The notes beneath the pieces were generated by a model that worked only from the letters and a program-made list of their open reading frames with translations, did not search any database and had not been told where the DNA came from. Source: an uncultured Acidobacteriota bacterium (GTDB lineage Bacteria > Acidobacteriota > Terriglobia > Bryobacterales > Bryobacteraceae). From it: a DNA stretch of 54,847 nucleotides. Below are positions 35,843-44,504 of the stretch, one piece after another (position 1 is the stretch's first letter; each line of letters begins with the position of its first letter). The position numbers and the translations under genes were made by a program. The stretch covers positions 1 through 54,847 of the forward strand of contig CADECY010000059.1 in assembly GCA_902825945.1 (NCBI GenBank), written 5' to 3'.

Positions 35843-37282
35843 ATGATCCGATTGAATCTCTTCCTGACCGCAGTGGCATTGGCCCACGCGCAGAACTTCG
35901 ATTCGATCCGCGAGGAGATCGCCAAGCAGATTCGTGATAACGGTGTGCCGTCGCTCTCGGTGGCCGTGGCGCGTGACGGCAAGATCATCTGGGAACAGGG
36001 CTTCGGTTGGGCGAATCGCGAGAAGCGGATCGAGGCGACTCCGCACACCATGTATTCCCTCGCCTCGATCAGCAAGCCCTTCACCGCCACCGGACTCATG
36101 GTCTTGAAGCAGCGCGGGCAAGTCTCGCTCGATGAGCCCGCGAACAAATACCTAGCGCCCGCGCGCATCACGGGCAAGGCCGGACCCGCCGAGGAAGCCA
36201 CGCTCCGCCGCATCGCCAACCATACCTCTGGCCTGCCACTGCATTACCAGTTCTTTCATTTCGATGAACCGATCCGCCCGCCGGAGATGGCCGACACCAT
36301 CCGCCGCTACGGGATCCTCGTGACCAGACCCGGCGAGCGATACGAATACTCGAATATCGGCTACGGAATCCTCGATCACGTCATCGAGCGCGTATCGGGT
36401 GTCTCCTATGCGCGATTCATGCGCGAACAGGTATTCGTGCCGCTCGGGCTCACCCACACCGATGTCGACCTGCCGCCAGCACTCGAGGCTTACCGCGCCG
36501 TCCGCTATGATCCGGAGGGCAGGCCAGTGCCGGACTACACATTCGATCATCCTGGCGCGTCCGCCCTCTATTCGAGCGCGCACGATCTGGTCCGGTTCGG
36601 TATGTTCCACACGCGATCCCGCGCCGCCGATCAAAAGGCCATTCTCTCCGATGATAATGTCACCGAGATGCAGAAGCAGGCCGCCGTGATCGGGCCGGAC
36701 TCCGGCTATGGCACCGGCTGGTTCACCAACAAGAGGAACTCCGAACTCGCGGTATCCCACACGGGAAGCATGCCAGGCGTTGCGACCATCCTGTTGATGG
36801 TTCCATCGAAGAAGATCGCGGTGGTAGTGCTCTGCAACGCCTCGTCGCCGCTGCCTGCGCGGATCGCGAACCAAATCCTGGGAGAAATGATCTCCGGGTG
36901 GGAACTGCCGGCCAACCCCTTGCCGAAGCCCGCGCCCTTCCAGCCGGGCTCCGAACTCTCGGGAAAATGGGAGGGCATTGTCGAAACGCATCGCGCGCGG
37001 ATTCCCCTTCAACTCACGATCCAGCCGGACGGCGATGTCCACGCCAAACTCGGAACACAACTGGTGACTCTCGTGAATCAACCGTCGTTCGATGATGGCT
37101 GGTTCAGCGGACGCTTATCGGGCGATGTCGATACTCCGGATGCGAGCCGCCGTCCCCACGCGATCCGCCTGCTGCTGAAGCTTCGCGGAAACGTGCTGAA
37201 CGGCAGCGCCACCGCGCAATCGCTGCCGAATCCGCGATCGTCGAACGCGCTTACCAGTTGGGTGGAACTGAAGCGGCCATAA
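35843..37282 (+). CDS. Serine hydrolase, beta-lactamase class C/esterase family
   Basis: A 479-residue exported protein with a signal peptide (MIRLNLFLTAVALAHAQ). The active-site motifs are Ser75-Ile-Ser-Lys78 in YSLASISKPF, the Tyr-x-Asn box in YEYSNIGYGI and a His-Thr-Gly box in VSHTGSMPGV. The C-terminal 110 residues form a beta-rich domain (GKWEGIVETHRARIPLQLTI). It could be a D-aminopeptidase, esterase or penicillin-binding-protein relative; a true beta-lactamase cannot be claimed from the motifs. It is tightly packed with the SDR upstream and the esterase downstream (six bases), so an operon is likely. Confidence 0.88.
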   Translation: MIRLNLFLTAVALAHAQNFDSIREEIAKQIRDNGVPSLSVAVARDGKIIWEQGFGWANREKRIEATPHTMYSLASISKPFTATGLMVLKQRGQVSLDEPANKYLAPARITGKAGPAEEATLRRIANHTSGLPLHYQFFHFDEPIRPPEMADTIRRYGILVTRPGERYEYSNIGYGILDHVIERVSGVSYARFMREQVFVPLGLTHTDVDLPPALEAYRAVRYDPEGRPVPDYTFDHPGASALYSSAHDLVRFGMFHTRSRAADQKAILSDDNVTEMQKQAAVIGPDSGYGTGWFTNKRNSELAVSHTGSMPGVATILLMVPSKKIAVVVLCNASSPLPARIANQILGEMISGWELPANPLPKPAPFQPGSELSGKWEGIVETHRARIPLQLTIQPDGDVHAKLGTQLVTLVNQPSFDDGWFSGRLSGDVDTPDASRRPHAIRLLLKLRGNVLNGSATAQSLPNPRSSNALTSWVELKRP

Positions 37283-37288
37283 TAGAGC

Positions 37289-38593
37289 ATGCGCGCCATC
37301 TCAGCTCTTTTCGTCCTTGTTATTTGTGCTCCCGCCCAAGACCGCACGGGAGCGGTTCAGGTCCGCGTGAGGACCGATCATGCGGACTGGCTCTATACTC
37401 CCGGACAACCGGTTCGATTCGCGATTAGCGTGATTCGCGACGGACATCCGGTGAAGAGCGCCAGACTGACCTACAAAGCGGGACCGGAGATGGTCGCCCC
37501 CACGATCGACAAGACCGTCGATTACACCGGCAGCGACGTCACTGTTGATGCGGGCACGATGACGCAGGCTGGATTCCTTCGCTGCATTGCCACCGCGGAA
37601 GTCGATGGCAAGGTCTATCGCGGACTCGCCACCGCCGGCTTTGCGCCCGAAAAGATCCAGCCCACGATGGATGATCCGGCTGATTTTGACGCCTTCTGGA
37701 CCGCGAACAAAGAGCGTTTGGCGAAGCTTCCCGTTGACGCGAAGATGACACCGATGCCCGAGTCGAGCACGTCGAAAGTTGCTTGTTCGCATGTCAACAT
37801 GCAGAACATCGGCATGGGTCCGCTGCCGTCACGCTTGTACGGGGTGTTGTGCGAACCGCGCGCCGAGGGCAAGTATCCGGCGCTGCTCTACGTCCCCGGC
37901 GCCGGCGTGCGTCCTTATCGCGGCGCCGTCGAGTTGGCCGAGCGCGGCATCATCACACTGCAGATTGGCATTCACGGAATCCCCGTGAACCTCGAGCAGA
38001 ATCTCTACGACTCGCTCGGAGTGGGTGCGTTCAGCGGCTACATGACGTTTGGAATGGAGAGCCGGGACCGCTATTACTACAAGCGAGTCTACACGGGCGT
38101 GGTCCGCGCGAACGATTTTCTCGTGAGCCGGCCCAACTACAATGGCTCCGATCTTGCGGTGACAGGGGGCAGCCAGGGTGGAGCGCTCTCGATCATCACC
38201 GCGGCGCTCGATCCGCGCGTGAAGGCGCTCGCGGCACTCTATCCAGCGCTCTCCGACACGACGGGCTACACGAAGAATCGCGCAGGCGGGTGGCCGCATA
38301 TGTTCCGCGTTGAAGGTGCCGATTCGCATCGCACGCGGGAGAAGATCGCGACGATGGGCTACTACGATGTGGTCAATTTCGCACGCCGCGTGAAGGTCCC
38401 CGGACTCTACACCTGGGGCTTCAACGACGAGACCTGCCCGCCGACTTCCATGTACTCGTCCTACAACGTGATTCCTGGGCCCAAGCGCCTGATGCTTGCC
38501 GTCGAAACCGGACACAACAACGTTCCAGAGCAGGTGGAGCGCATCAACAAGTGGCTCGATTCGTTTCTGAAAACGGGCAAGGGAGAGTACTGA
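37289..38593 (+). CDS. Acetyl xylan esterase-like alpha/beta hydrolase
   Basis: A 434-residue exported protein. A signal (MRAISALFVLVICAPAQ) is followed by a beta-sandwich-like N-terminal domain (residues about 20-120) and then an AXE1-type alpha/beta hydrolase domain. The nucleophile motif is TGGSQGGALSI, the acid lies in WGFNDETCPP, and the His in VETGHNNVPEQ. DDPADFDAFWTANKERLAKL is the usual start of the AXE1 family. Such enzymes remove acetyl groups from xylan or cephalosporin-like compounds. A CATAAT hexamer five bases before the ATG overlaps the end of the preceding gene and might be an internal promoter. Confidence 0.85.
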   Translation: MRAISALFVLVICAPAQDRTGAVQVRVRTDHADWLYTPGQPVRFAISVIRDGHPVKSARLTYKAGPEMVAPTIDKTVDYTGSDVTVDAGTMTQAGFLRCIATAEVDGKVYRGLATAGFAPEKIQPTMDDPADFDAFWTANKERLAKLPVDAKMTPMPESSTSKVACSHVNMQNIGMGPLPSRLYGVLCEPRAEGKYPALLYVPGAGVRPYRGAVELAERGIITLQIGIHGIPVNLEQNLYDSLGVGAFSGYMTFGMESRDRYYYKRVYTGVVRANDFLVSRPNYNGSDLAVTGGSQGGALSIITAALDPRVKALAALYPALSDTTGYTKNRAGGWPHMFRVEGADSHRTREKIATMGYYDVVNFARRVKVPGLYTWGFNDETCPPTSMYSSYNVIPGPKRLMLAVETGHNNVPEQVERINKWLDSFLKTGKGEY

Positions 38594-38594
38594 G

Positions 38595-39770
38595 ATGCGC
38601 CGGCTGATCCTGTTCGCACTGCCGCTCGTGCTCGCCGCGCAGCCGAGCCCCACGATTCGCGAGGAGAAGTTCCAAGGACGTCCGGCGTGGTTTCTCGAGA
38701 ACGGGCTCATCCGCGTGAGCATCCTCTCCGGCGGCGGCCACATCGCCGAAACACGTCTGATCTCCGCCGATCCGAAAGCGACGATCAACCCGATGCGTAT
38801 CCCGCACTATCCGACGATCGACCCGCATACCTTCGACCCGGCGAAACACGGCGCGACATACGGTGACGGTCCGGGAAGGTGGCTGATGAGCGGATACATG
38901 GGCCACCTACTGTGCTTTCCGAGCTATGGCGGACCCTCTCCGGAAGAGGTGAAAGCCGGGCTCGGCAGCCACGGCGAAGCTCCCATCAGCGAGTGGAAGA
39001 AGATGCGCGTCGAACAGAGGCCTGAGAATCTGACCCTCTACTACGGGTCTGACCTGCGCAAGACGCAGTTCCGCGTGGAGCGCGCCGTGACGATCGCCCG
39101 CGGACAGCGCACGATTCGTGTTGAGGAGTGGGTGGAGAATCTCGCGGACTTCGACCGCCCGATCAACTGGATGCAGCATGCGACCTTCGGACCGCCGTTC
39201 GTCGAACCGGGCAAGACCGTAATGGACCATTCCGGCACCCGCGGACAGGTTTCGCCGGGCCGCGCGGGTTCGAATTCGCTCGAGCCGGGGTCGGAAGTGA
39301 ACTGGCCCAAGGGTATCGCCGCAGGCGGCACACCCACCGATCTGCGCGCCTTCCAGCCGCGCGAGCAAGCCGGCACCTACTATGTGGTCCGCATGGACCC
39401 GTCGCGTGAACAGCAATTCTTCACGATGTTCCATCCGGGATTCCGCATGCTGATCGGCTACGTGTTTCCGGCTACCGACAATCCTTGGCTCGCCGATTGG
39501 CAGGAAAACAAGAACAACGCACCCGTTCCGTGGAACCGGCAGGTAGTCGCGCGCGGCATCGAATTCGGTAGTTCACCGTTTGACGAAGGACTGCGCAAGA
39601 GCGTCCAGCGCGGCTCGTTTCTCGGGACTCCGAGCTATCGCTGGATCGGCGGCCGCGAACGGCTACGCACGGAGTTCACCATCGTGCTGATGGAGATCCA
39701 CGAGGGGTTCACGGGCGCGAAGGATCTGCGAATCACACCGTCCGGAGAGCCGGTTCTAACGGCGCGATAG
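38595..39770 (+). CDS. Exported protein with galactose-mutarotase-like fold (function unknown)
   Basis: A 391-residue protein with a signal peptide (MRRLILFALPLVLAAQ). The body reads like a carbohydrate-binding beta-sandwich of the aldose-epimerase type: AWFLENGLIRVSILSGGGHI near the start, RVERAVTIARGQRTIRVEEW in the middle and WMQHATFGPPFVEPGKTVMD with a possible active His. I cannot place it in a named family; DUF4432-like proteins are nearest in character. It starts one base after the esterase stop, so the two are translationally close and probably act on the same sugar substrate in the periplasm. Confidence 0.72.
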   Translation: MRRLILFALPLVLAAQPSPTIREEKFQGRPAWFLENGLIRVSILSGGGHIAETRLISADPKATINPMRIPHYPTIDPHTFDPAKHGATYGDGPGRWLMSGYMGHLLCFPSYGGPSPEEVKAGLGSHGEAPISEWKKMRVEQRPENLTLYYGSDLRKTQFRVERAVTIARGQRTIRVEEWVENLADFDRPINWMQHATFGPPFVEPGKTVMDHSGTRGQVSPGRAGSNSLEPGSEVNWPKGIAAGGTPTDLRAFQPREQAGTYYVVRMDPSREQQFFTMFHPGFRMLIGYVFPATDNPWLADWQENKNNAPVPWNRQVVARGIEFGSSPFDEGLRKSVQRGSFLGTPSYRWIGGRERLRTEFTIVLMEIHEGFTGAKDLRITPSGEPVLTAR

Positions 39771-40120
39771 CACTTTTTGCCGAAGGCGAGCTTTTTCCGC
39801 CGCGAATCGCCCTATCTAAATGTGTGGAGACGCGAGCCCACGGATGCGTTCGCGAAATGGGAGACGAAGGGCAGATCACGCTCCTCCTGCTTCTCGGAGA
39901 GAGGCGCTATCCGAAAGATGAACCGCGGAGTGGGATTGGCATTCACAATGCTGCGGTTGAAATCGGAAAGACCGCGGAGTTTGGCTCAGCCCTTCCTCGC
40001 GGCCCTCTTCCCGGCCTCCTTTTCGGCCATCCGATGCTACTCGATCACGGCGCTTCCGAGGTTCGCCGCCGGGCCCTGTTATCGATCGCATCGCAACACG
40101 GGACGAAGCAAGGCGAAGTG
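39771..40120 (+). other. 350-base intergenic region with repeat element
   Basis: No clear gene. At 39789-39845 it carries the second copy of the element found at 18666-18720 (GAATCGCCCTATCTAAATG, TGTGGAGA, CCCACGGAT). Later, on the minus strand, codons for a Gly/Arg/Glu-rich tail (GRKGGREEGREEG) appear near 40000-40030; this resembles Rpn-type tails but may be chance low complexity. The antitoxin gene begins directly after. Confidence 0.35.
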
Positions 40121-40402
40121 ATGCACGAATCGACGCATGATGCATGCTACGGGCCAATTGCGACCATTTCCCTCCGAAACCTGCCTCCCGATGTCGAAAA
40201 GGCGATCCTCGAGAAAAGCCGGTCCGAGAAAACCAGTTTGAACAGGGCGACGGCTATGTTGCTCGAGGCCGCGACTCGCAAGCCTCCGAGAAACAGTGAC
40301 TTCGATGAGCTTGCCGGAAGCTGGACCGCGGAGCGGGCGGATGAATTCGACGCGATTCTCGCCCAGATGCGCCGCGTCGACCCGGCGGACTGGGCTCCGT
40401 GA
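40121..40402 (+). CDS. VapB/FitA-like antitoxin
   Basis: A 93-residue protein. The N-terminal part (ATISLRNLPPDVEKAILEKS, then SLNRATAMLLEAA) is a ribbon-helix-helix DNA-binding domain of the type found in VapB and FitA antitoxins. The acidic C-terminus (DFDELAGSWTAERADEFDAI, then RRVDPADW) is the usual toxin-neutralising tail. The ATG at 40121 is chosen from this domain and an AAGGCG upstream. Its stop TGA overlaps the GTG start of the PIN toxin gene (GTGA). It should repress its own promoter, but no operator is obvious. Confidence 0.75.
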   Translation: MHESTHDACYGPIATISLRNLPPDVEKAILEKSRSEKTSLNRATAMLLEAATRKPPRNSDFDELAGSWTAERADEFDAILAQMRRVDPADWAP

Positions 40403-40787
40403 GAGTCCTATTGGACACCTCGGCCTACTCGGCCTTGTTCCGAGGTGATCCCGACGTGCGGCAAGTCCTCGAGAATGCGACCGCCATCCTGGTACCCGCG
40501 ATCGTCGTCGGTGAACTGTACAGTGGATTCCGCCGTGGCAGCCGGTATCAGGACAACATCGCGGCGCTGCAACAGTTCCTGCGGAAGCCGTCCGTGGCCG
40601 TTGCGGATGTGGGTGTGGAGACGGCGGTCCGATACGCGGAAGTCGACGTCTGGCTGCGAAGCAACGAAGACCGATCCCCCGCAGCGATGTTTGGATTGCG
40701 GCATGCGCCATGGCGCACGGATGCGAAGTCGTAACCAAGGACAGCCACTTCGACAACATCCCGATGTTGATCGTTCGTGGAAAGTGA
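40399..40787 (+). pseudogene. VapC-like PIN-domain toxin with frameshift in a poly-C tract
   Basis: The frame starting at GTG 40399 reads VLLDTSAYSALFRGDP with the first PIN Asp6, and VVGELYSGFRRGS with the Glu39. After the C5 run at 40676-40680 it goes out of frame and ends at 40734. The frame one base back resumes with RSDVWIAACAMAHGC, VVTKDSHF and IPMLIVRGK, which are the missing C-terminal PIN motifs, and stops at 40785-40787. One extra C would restore a normal toxin of about 129 residues. VapC toxins are ribonucleases that cut tRNA or rRNA. As written, the toxin lacks its last metal-binding Asp residues and should be inactive. Confidence 0.8.
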
Positions 40788-40790
40788 CCT

Positions 40791-40819
40791 TTGCAGCCCG
40801 CCCTCAAACAGGATATCGT
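40791..40819 (+). promoter_or_regulatory. Leaderless-type promoter of the DUF1592 cytochrome gene
   Basis: TTGCAG (40791-40796), 17 bases, TATCGT (40814-40819), six bases, ATG at 40826. It begins just after the restored VapC stop. The -10 matches four of six positions and the -35 matches three. Confidence 0.4.
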
Positions 40820-40825
40820 CGAATC

Positions 40826-43162
40826 ATGATCCGCTGGGCGGCCTCGATCCGCCGTATCCTTCCTGTTGTGTGTCTCGCGGCATCGACTCCCGCGATCCAA
40901 GCCCAGCCCGCCGATCCGGCGGTCATCAAGCAATACTGCATCGGCTGCCACAACACGAAGGTCAAGACTTCCGGACTCGCGCTCGACACGCTCCTGGCCG
41001 CACCCGCCGAGCAGCACATCGAAACCTGGGAGAAGGTCGCGCGGCGTCTGCAAACACGCTTCATGCCGCCCCCGAACGCGCCGCGCCCGGACGAAGCCAC
41101 CTATCGCCGCGTGACCGCGCAGCTCCAGTCTGAGCTCGACAAGCTTGCCGCCGCCAAGCCGAACCCCGGGCGCACTGACACCTTCCGCCGCCTCACGCGA
41201 ACCGAATATCAGAACGCGATACGTGACCTGCTGGGGATCGACGCCGATGTTGCGTCGCTGCTCCCAATAGACGAATCGAGCCATGGCTTCGACAACATTA
41301 CCGTCGGCGATCTCTCGCCCACGCTGCTCGAACGCTACCTCGCCGCGGGACGTAAGGTGAGCCGCCTCGCCATAGGAATCGCCGGTAAATCGCCCGGCGG
41401 CGACACGATCATCCTCCCGCCGGACCTCACGCAGGAAGAGCACTTCGATGGGCTTCCGCTCGGTACGCGCGGCGGGCTCGCCGTACCGTACACGTTTCCG
41501 GTCGACGCGGCCTATGAGATCGTGATCCGTCTCGCGCGCGATCGCAACGAAGAGGTGGAAGGGCTCCGCTCTCCCCAGCAGGTCGAGTTGTTGATCGACG
41601 AAGAGCGCGCGGCGGTGTTCACCGTCAAGCCGCCGGCCAACAAGGACCACGCGAGCGTCGACAAGCACCTGACCATTCGCGTCCCGGTCAAGGCCGGTCC
41701 GCACACTGTCGCCGCGACGTTCCCCAAGATGCCGAGCGCGCTGCTCGAAAGCGAGCGGCAGCCCTACATGGCGCATTTCAATATGTATCGCCATCCGCGC
41801 ATCACGCCGGCCGTTTATTCGCTCACTGTCAACGGACCGTACGATGTGAAGGGTCCGGGCGATTCACCCAGCCGGAAGCGGATCTTCACCTGCCGCCCGT
41901 CCAGCGCCGCGGAAGAGGATGCCTGTGCGCAAACGATCCTGCTCGGGCTCGCGCGGCGTGCCTACCGGCGTGCGGCCACCGCGAGCGACATCCGCACGCC
42001 ACTGCGCTTCTACAGGGAAGCGCGCGCGGCCGAAGGGTTCGACGCAGGCATCGAAATGGGCCTGCGCGCGATTCTCGTCAGCCCCGAGTTTCTGTTTCGC
42101 GTGGAGCGCGATCCGGCCGGAGTCGCGTCTGGAGCGCCTTACCGTATCAGCGACACCGAACTCGCCACGCGGCTGTCGTTCTTCCTGTGGAGCAGCATTC
42201 CTGACGCGGAACTGCTCGACCTCGCGATCGCGGGCAGACTCCGTGCGCCAGGCGTCCTCGAGAAGCAAGTTCGGCGCATGATCGCCGACCCGCGCTCGAA
42301 AGTGCTCGCCACCAATTTCGCCGGCCAGTGGCTCTACCTGCGCAATCTCGCCTCGGCTTCGCCTGATATGCGGATCTTCCCCGATTTCGACGACAACCTG
42401 CGCCAATCGCTTCGGCTGGAGACGGAGATGTTCTTTGATGCCGTAATGCGCGAGGATCGCAGTGCGCTCGAACTCATCAAATCGGACTTCACGTTCGTCA
42501 ATGAGCGGCTGGCGCGTCACTACGGAATTCCGAACATCCAGGGCAGCCGCTTCCGCCGCATCGCGTTTCCGCCAGGATCGGCGCGCGGCGGCCTGCTCTC
42601 GCACGGCAGCGTGTTGACCGTCACCTCATACGCCACGCGGACGTCTCCAGTGATTCGCGGCAAGTGGATCATGGAGAATCTGTTGGGCGTGGCGCCGCCC
42701 GCTCCGCCGCCCGCTGTCCCGGCACTTAAGGACAATGGCAACGGCGGACGATTCCTCACCATGCGGGAACGGTTGGCGCAGCATCGCGACAATCCCGCCT
42801 GCTCGGGCTGCCATCAGTTGATGGATCCGGCCGGGTTCTCTCTCGAGAACTTCGACGCGGTAGGCCGTTGGCGCGCTCGTGAAGAAGCAGCGCCCATCGA
42901 TTCCACCGGCGGACTCCCCGATGGCAGCAAGTTCGATGGCTTGGCGGGGCTCCAGAAAGCACTGTTCGACCGGCCCGAGCTCTTCGCCACCACACTCACC
43001 GAAAAGCTGATGACCTATGCGCTCGGCCGTGGTATCGCCCATCACGACGCGCCGGCGATCCGGAAGATCGTGCGCAACGCACAGGCCCGGGACTTCCATT
43101 TTTCTTCGGTCATAATAGGTATCGTGGATAGCACTCCGTTTCAGATGAGGAGATCGCAATGA
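40826..43162 (+). CDS. DUF1592-family c-type cytochrome (DUF1587/1595/1592/1588/1585)
   Basis: A 778-residue exported protein. A signal (ILPVVCLAASTPAIQAQ) is followed by a haem c motif (YCIGCHNTKVKTSG). DUF1587 follows (FRRLTRTEYQNAIRDLLGID), then a carbohydrate-binding-like segment, DUF1595 (ILLGLARRAYRRAAT), DUF1592 (LATRLSFFLWSSIPDAELLD), DUF1588 and DUF1585. A second CxxCH occurs in NPACSGCHQLMDPAGFSLEN. Such proteins are found in Planctomycetes, Verrucomicrobia and Acidobacteria; the reaction is unknown. I chose ATG 40826 for the signal peptide and the promoter. The stop overlaps the DUF1552 start by four bases (ATGA), showing translational coupling. Confidence 0.9.
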   Translation: MIRWAASIRRILPVVCLAASTPAIQAQPADPAVIKQYCIGCHNTKVKTSGLALDTLLAAPAEQHIETWEKVARRLQTRFMPPPNAPRPDEATYRRVTAQLQSELDKLAAAKPNPGRTDTFRRLTRTEYQNAIRDLLGIDADVASLLPIDESSHGFDNITVGDLSPTLLERYLAAGRKVSRLAIGIAGKSPGGDTIILPPDLTQEEHFDGLPLGTRGGLAVPYTFPVDAAYEIVIRLARDRNEEVEGLRSPQQVELLIDEERAAVFTVKPPANKDHASVDKHLTIRVPVKAGPHTVAATFPKMPSALLESERQPYMAHFNMYRHPRITPAVYSLTVNGPYDVKGPGDSPSRKRIFTCRPSSAAEEDACAQTILLGLARRAYRRAATASDIRTPLRFYREARAAEGFDAGIEMGLRAILVSPEFLFRVERDPAGVASGAPYRISDTELATRLSFFLWSSIPDAELLDLAIAGRLRAPGVLEKQVRRMIADPRSKVLATNFAGQWLYLRNLASASPDMRIFPDFDDNLRQSLRLETEMFFDAVMREDRSALELIKSDFTFVNERLARHYGIPNIQGSRFRRIAFPPGSARGGLLSHGSVLTVTSYATRTSPVIRGKWIMENLLGVAPPAPPPAVPALKDNGNGGRFLTMRERLAQHRDNPACSGCHQLMDPAGFSLENFDAVGRWRAREEAAPIDSTGGLPDGSKFDGLAGLQKALFDRPELFATTLTEKLMTYALGRGIAHHDAPAIRKIVRNAQARDFHFSSVIIGIVDSTPFQMRRSQ

Positions 43163-44499
43163 TCATCACCAAGAAGGCACTTCCGCGACGGGTGTTTCTG
43201 CGCGGAATGGGAGCATCGGTGGCGCTTCCCTTGCTCGACGCGATGATCCCCGCTGGGGTCGCGCTGGCGGCCACGCCGGCGAAGCCCGTGCGCCGGCTCG
43301 GCTACGTCTACATGCCGATGGGCTCGAACATCGCGCAATGGACTCCTCCTGGGTCCGGCAAGCTTGGCGAACTTTCTCCATCGCTCCAATCGCTCGCGCC
43401 GGTCGCCGGCAAGCTCACCGTGTTCACGAACATGGAACTCAAAAACGCCTATCCCGGCACGCATGCGACCTCGAACGCCGCCTTCCTGAGCGCCGCCACC
43501 GCCAAGTGGACCGAAAGCTCGGACTACTATCTCGGCACCACCGCCGATCAGATCGCGGCCAAGCAGATCGGACAATCCACGCGCCTTCCTTCGCTCGAAC
43601 TCTCGATGGACCTGCTGACACTCGTCGGCCAATGCGACAACGGCTACGCCTGCGTCTATCAGAACAACCTCTCATGGTCATCGCCCACCACGCCGCTGCC
43701 TTCCGAGGCGCATCCGCGCGTGGTATTCGAACGCCTGTTCGGCGAAGGCGGTTCGGCGGCCGATCGCCGCGCCGAACTGCGCAAGAACGCGAGCCTCCTC
43801 GATTTCGTGAGCGAAGATATCGCGCGCATCAAACGGGAACTCGGGCCCGGTGACCAGTCCCGCGTCGGTCTCTATCTAGATTCGGTCCGCGAAGTTGAGC
43901 GGCGGATACAGAAGGCCGAGTCCGAAGTGGCGGAGAATCGCCTGCCCGATCTCGATCGTCCGGTAGGCGTGCCCGCAGCCTACGCCGACCACGCCAAACT
44001 GATGTTCGACCTGCAGGTACTCGCGATGCAAGCTGACGTGACCCGGGTGACCACCTTCCAGTTGGCGCGCGAAACCAGTAATCGCACCTACCCCGAAATC
44101 GGCGTGCCCGATGCACATCACCCGACAACACATCACAAGGGCGATCCTGAGAAGCTCGCGAAGGTGGCCAAGATCAACGCATTCCACGTCTCGCTCTTCT
44201 CGTATTTCCTGCAGCGGCTGGCAGCGACGAAGGAAGGCGACGGATCCCTGCTCGACAACTCGATCATCCTGTACGGCAGCGGCATGGGTAATCCGGACGT
44301 TCACGACCACACGAACCTGCCAATCCTCGTGGCCGGCGGCGCGGGCAACATGAAGGGCGGCCGGCACATTCGGTACGCCGCACCGATGCCGCTCGCCAAT
44401 CTCCACCTGACGCTGCTCGACAAGGCCGGCGTGCGGCTCGACAAGTTCGCCGATAGTACGGGCAAGATCGCGGAACTCGGCGAACCGCTTTCGGTGTAG
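43159..44499 (+). CDS. DUF1552 Tat-exported protein
   Basis: A 446-residue protein of the DUF1552 family. The twin-Arg region is LPRRVFLRGMGASVALPLLD, so it is exported folded. RLGYVYMPMGSNIAQWTPPG, MELKNAYPGTHATSNAAFLS, HPTTHHKGDPEKLAKVAKIN and YGSGMGNPDVHDHTNLPILV are characteristic; the clustered His and Asp suggest a metal site. DUF1552 and DUF1501 are related to the alkaline phosphatase superfamily. It is coupled by ATGA to the DUF1592 cytochrome, and the ankyrin gene follows by five bases. This order is conserved in many relatives, so the three products probably act together. Confidence 0.9.
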   Translation: MIITKKALPRRVFLRGMGASVALPLLDAMIPAGVALAATPAKPVRRLGYVYMPMGSNIAQWTPPGSGKLGELSPSLQSLAPVAGKLTVFTNMELKNAYPGTHATSNAAFLSAATAKWTESSDYYLGTTADQIAAKQIGQSTRLPSLELSMDLLTLVGQCDNGYACVYQNNLSWSSPTTPLPSEAHPRVVFERLFGEGGSAADRRAELRKNASLLDFVSEDIARIKRELGPGDQSRVGLYLDSVREVERRIQKAESEVAENRLPDLDRPVGVPAAYADHAKLMFDLQVLAMQADVTRVTTFQLARETSNRTYPEIGVPDAHHPTTHHKGDPEKLAKVAKINAFHVSLFSYFLQRLAATKEGDGSLLDNSIILYGSGMGNPDVHDHTNLPILVAGGAGNMKGGRHIRYAAPMPLANLHLTLLDKAGVRLDKFADSTGKIAELGEPLSV

Positions 44500-44504
44500 C
44501 CGCC

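Noticed and set aside
39876..40157. Minus-strand frame with a GRKGGREEGREEG tail as an Rpn relic
   Set aside because: Only a low-complexity stretch resembles the family; no other Rpn motif is present.
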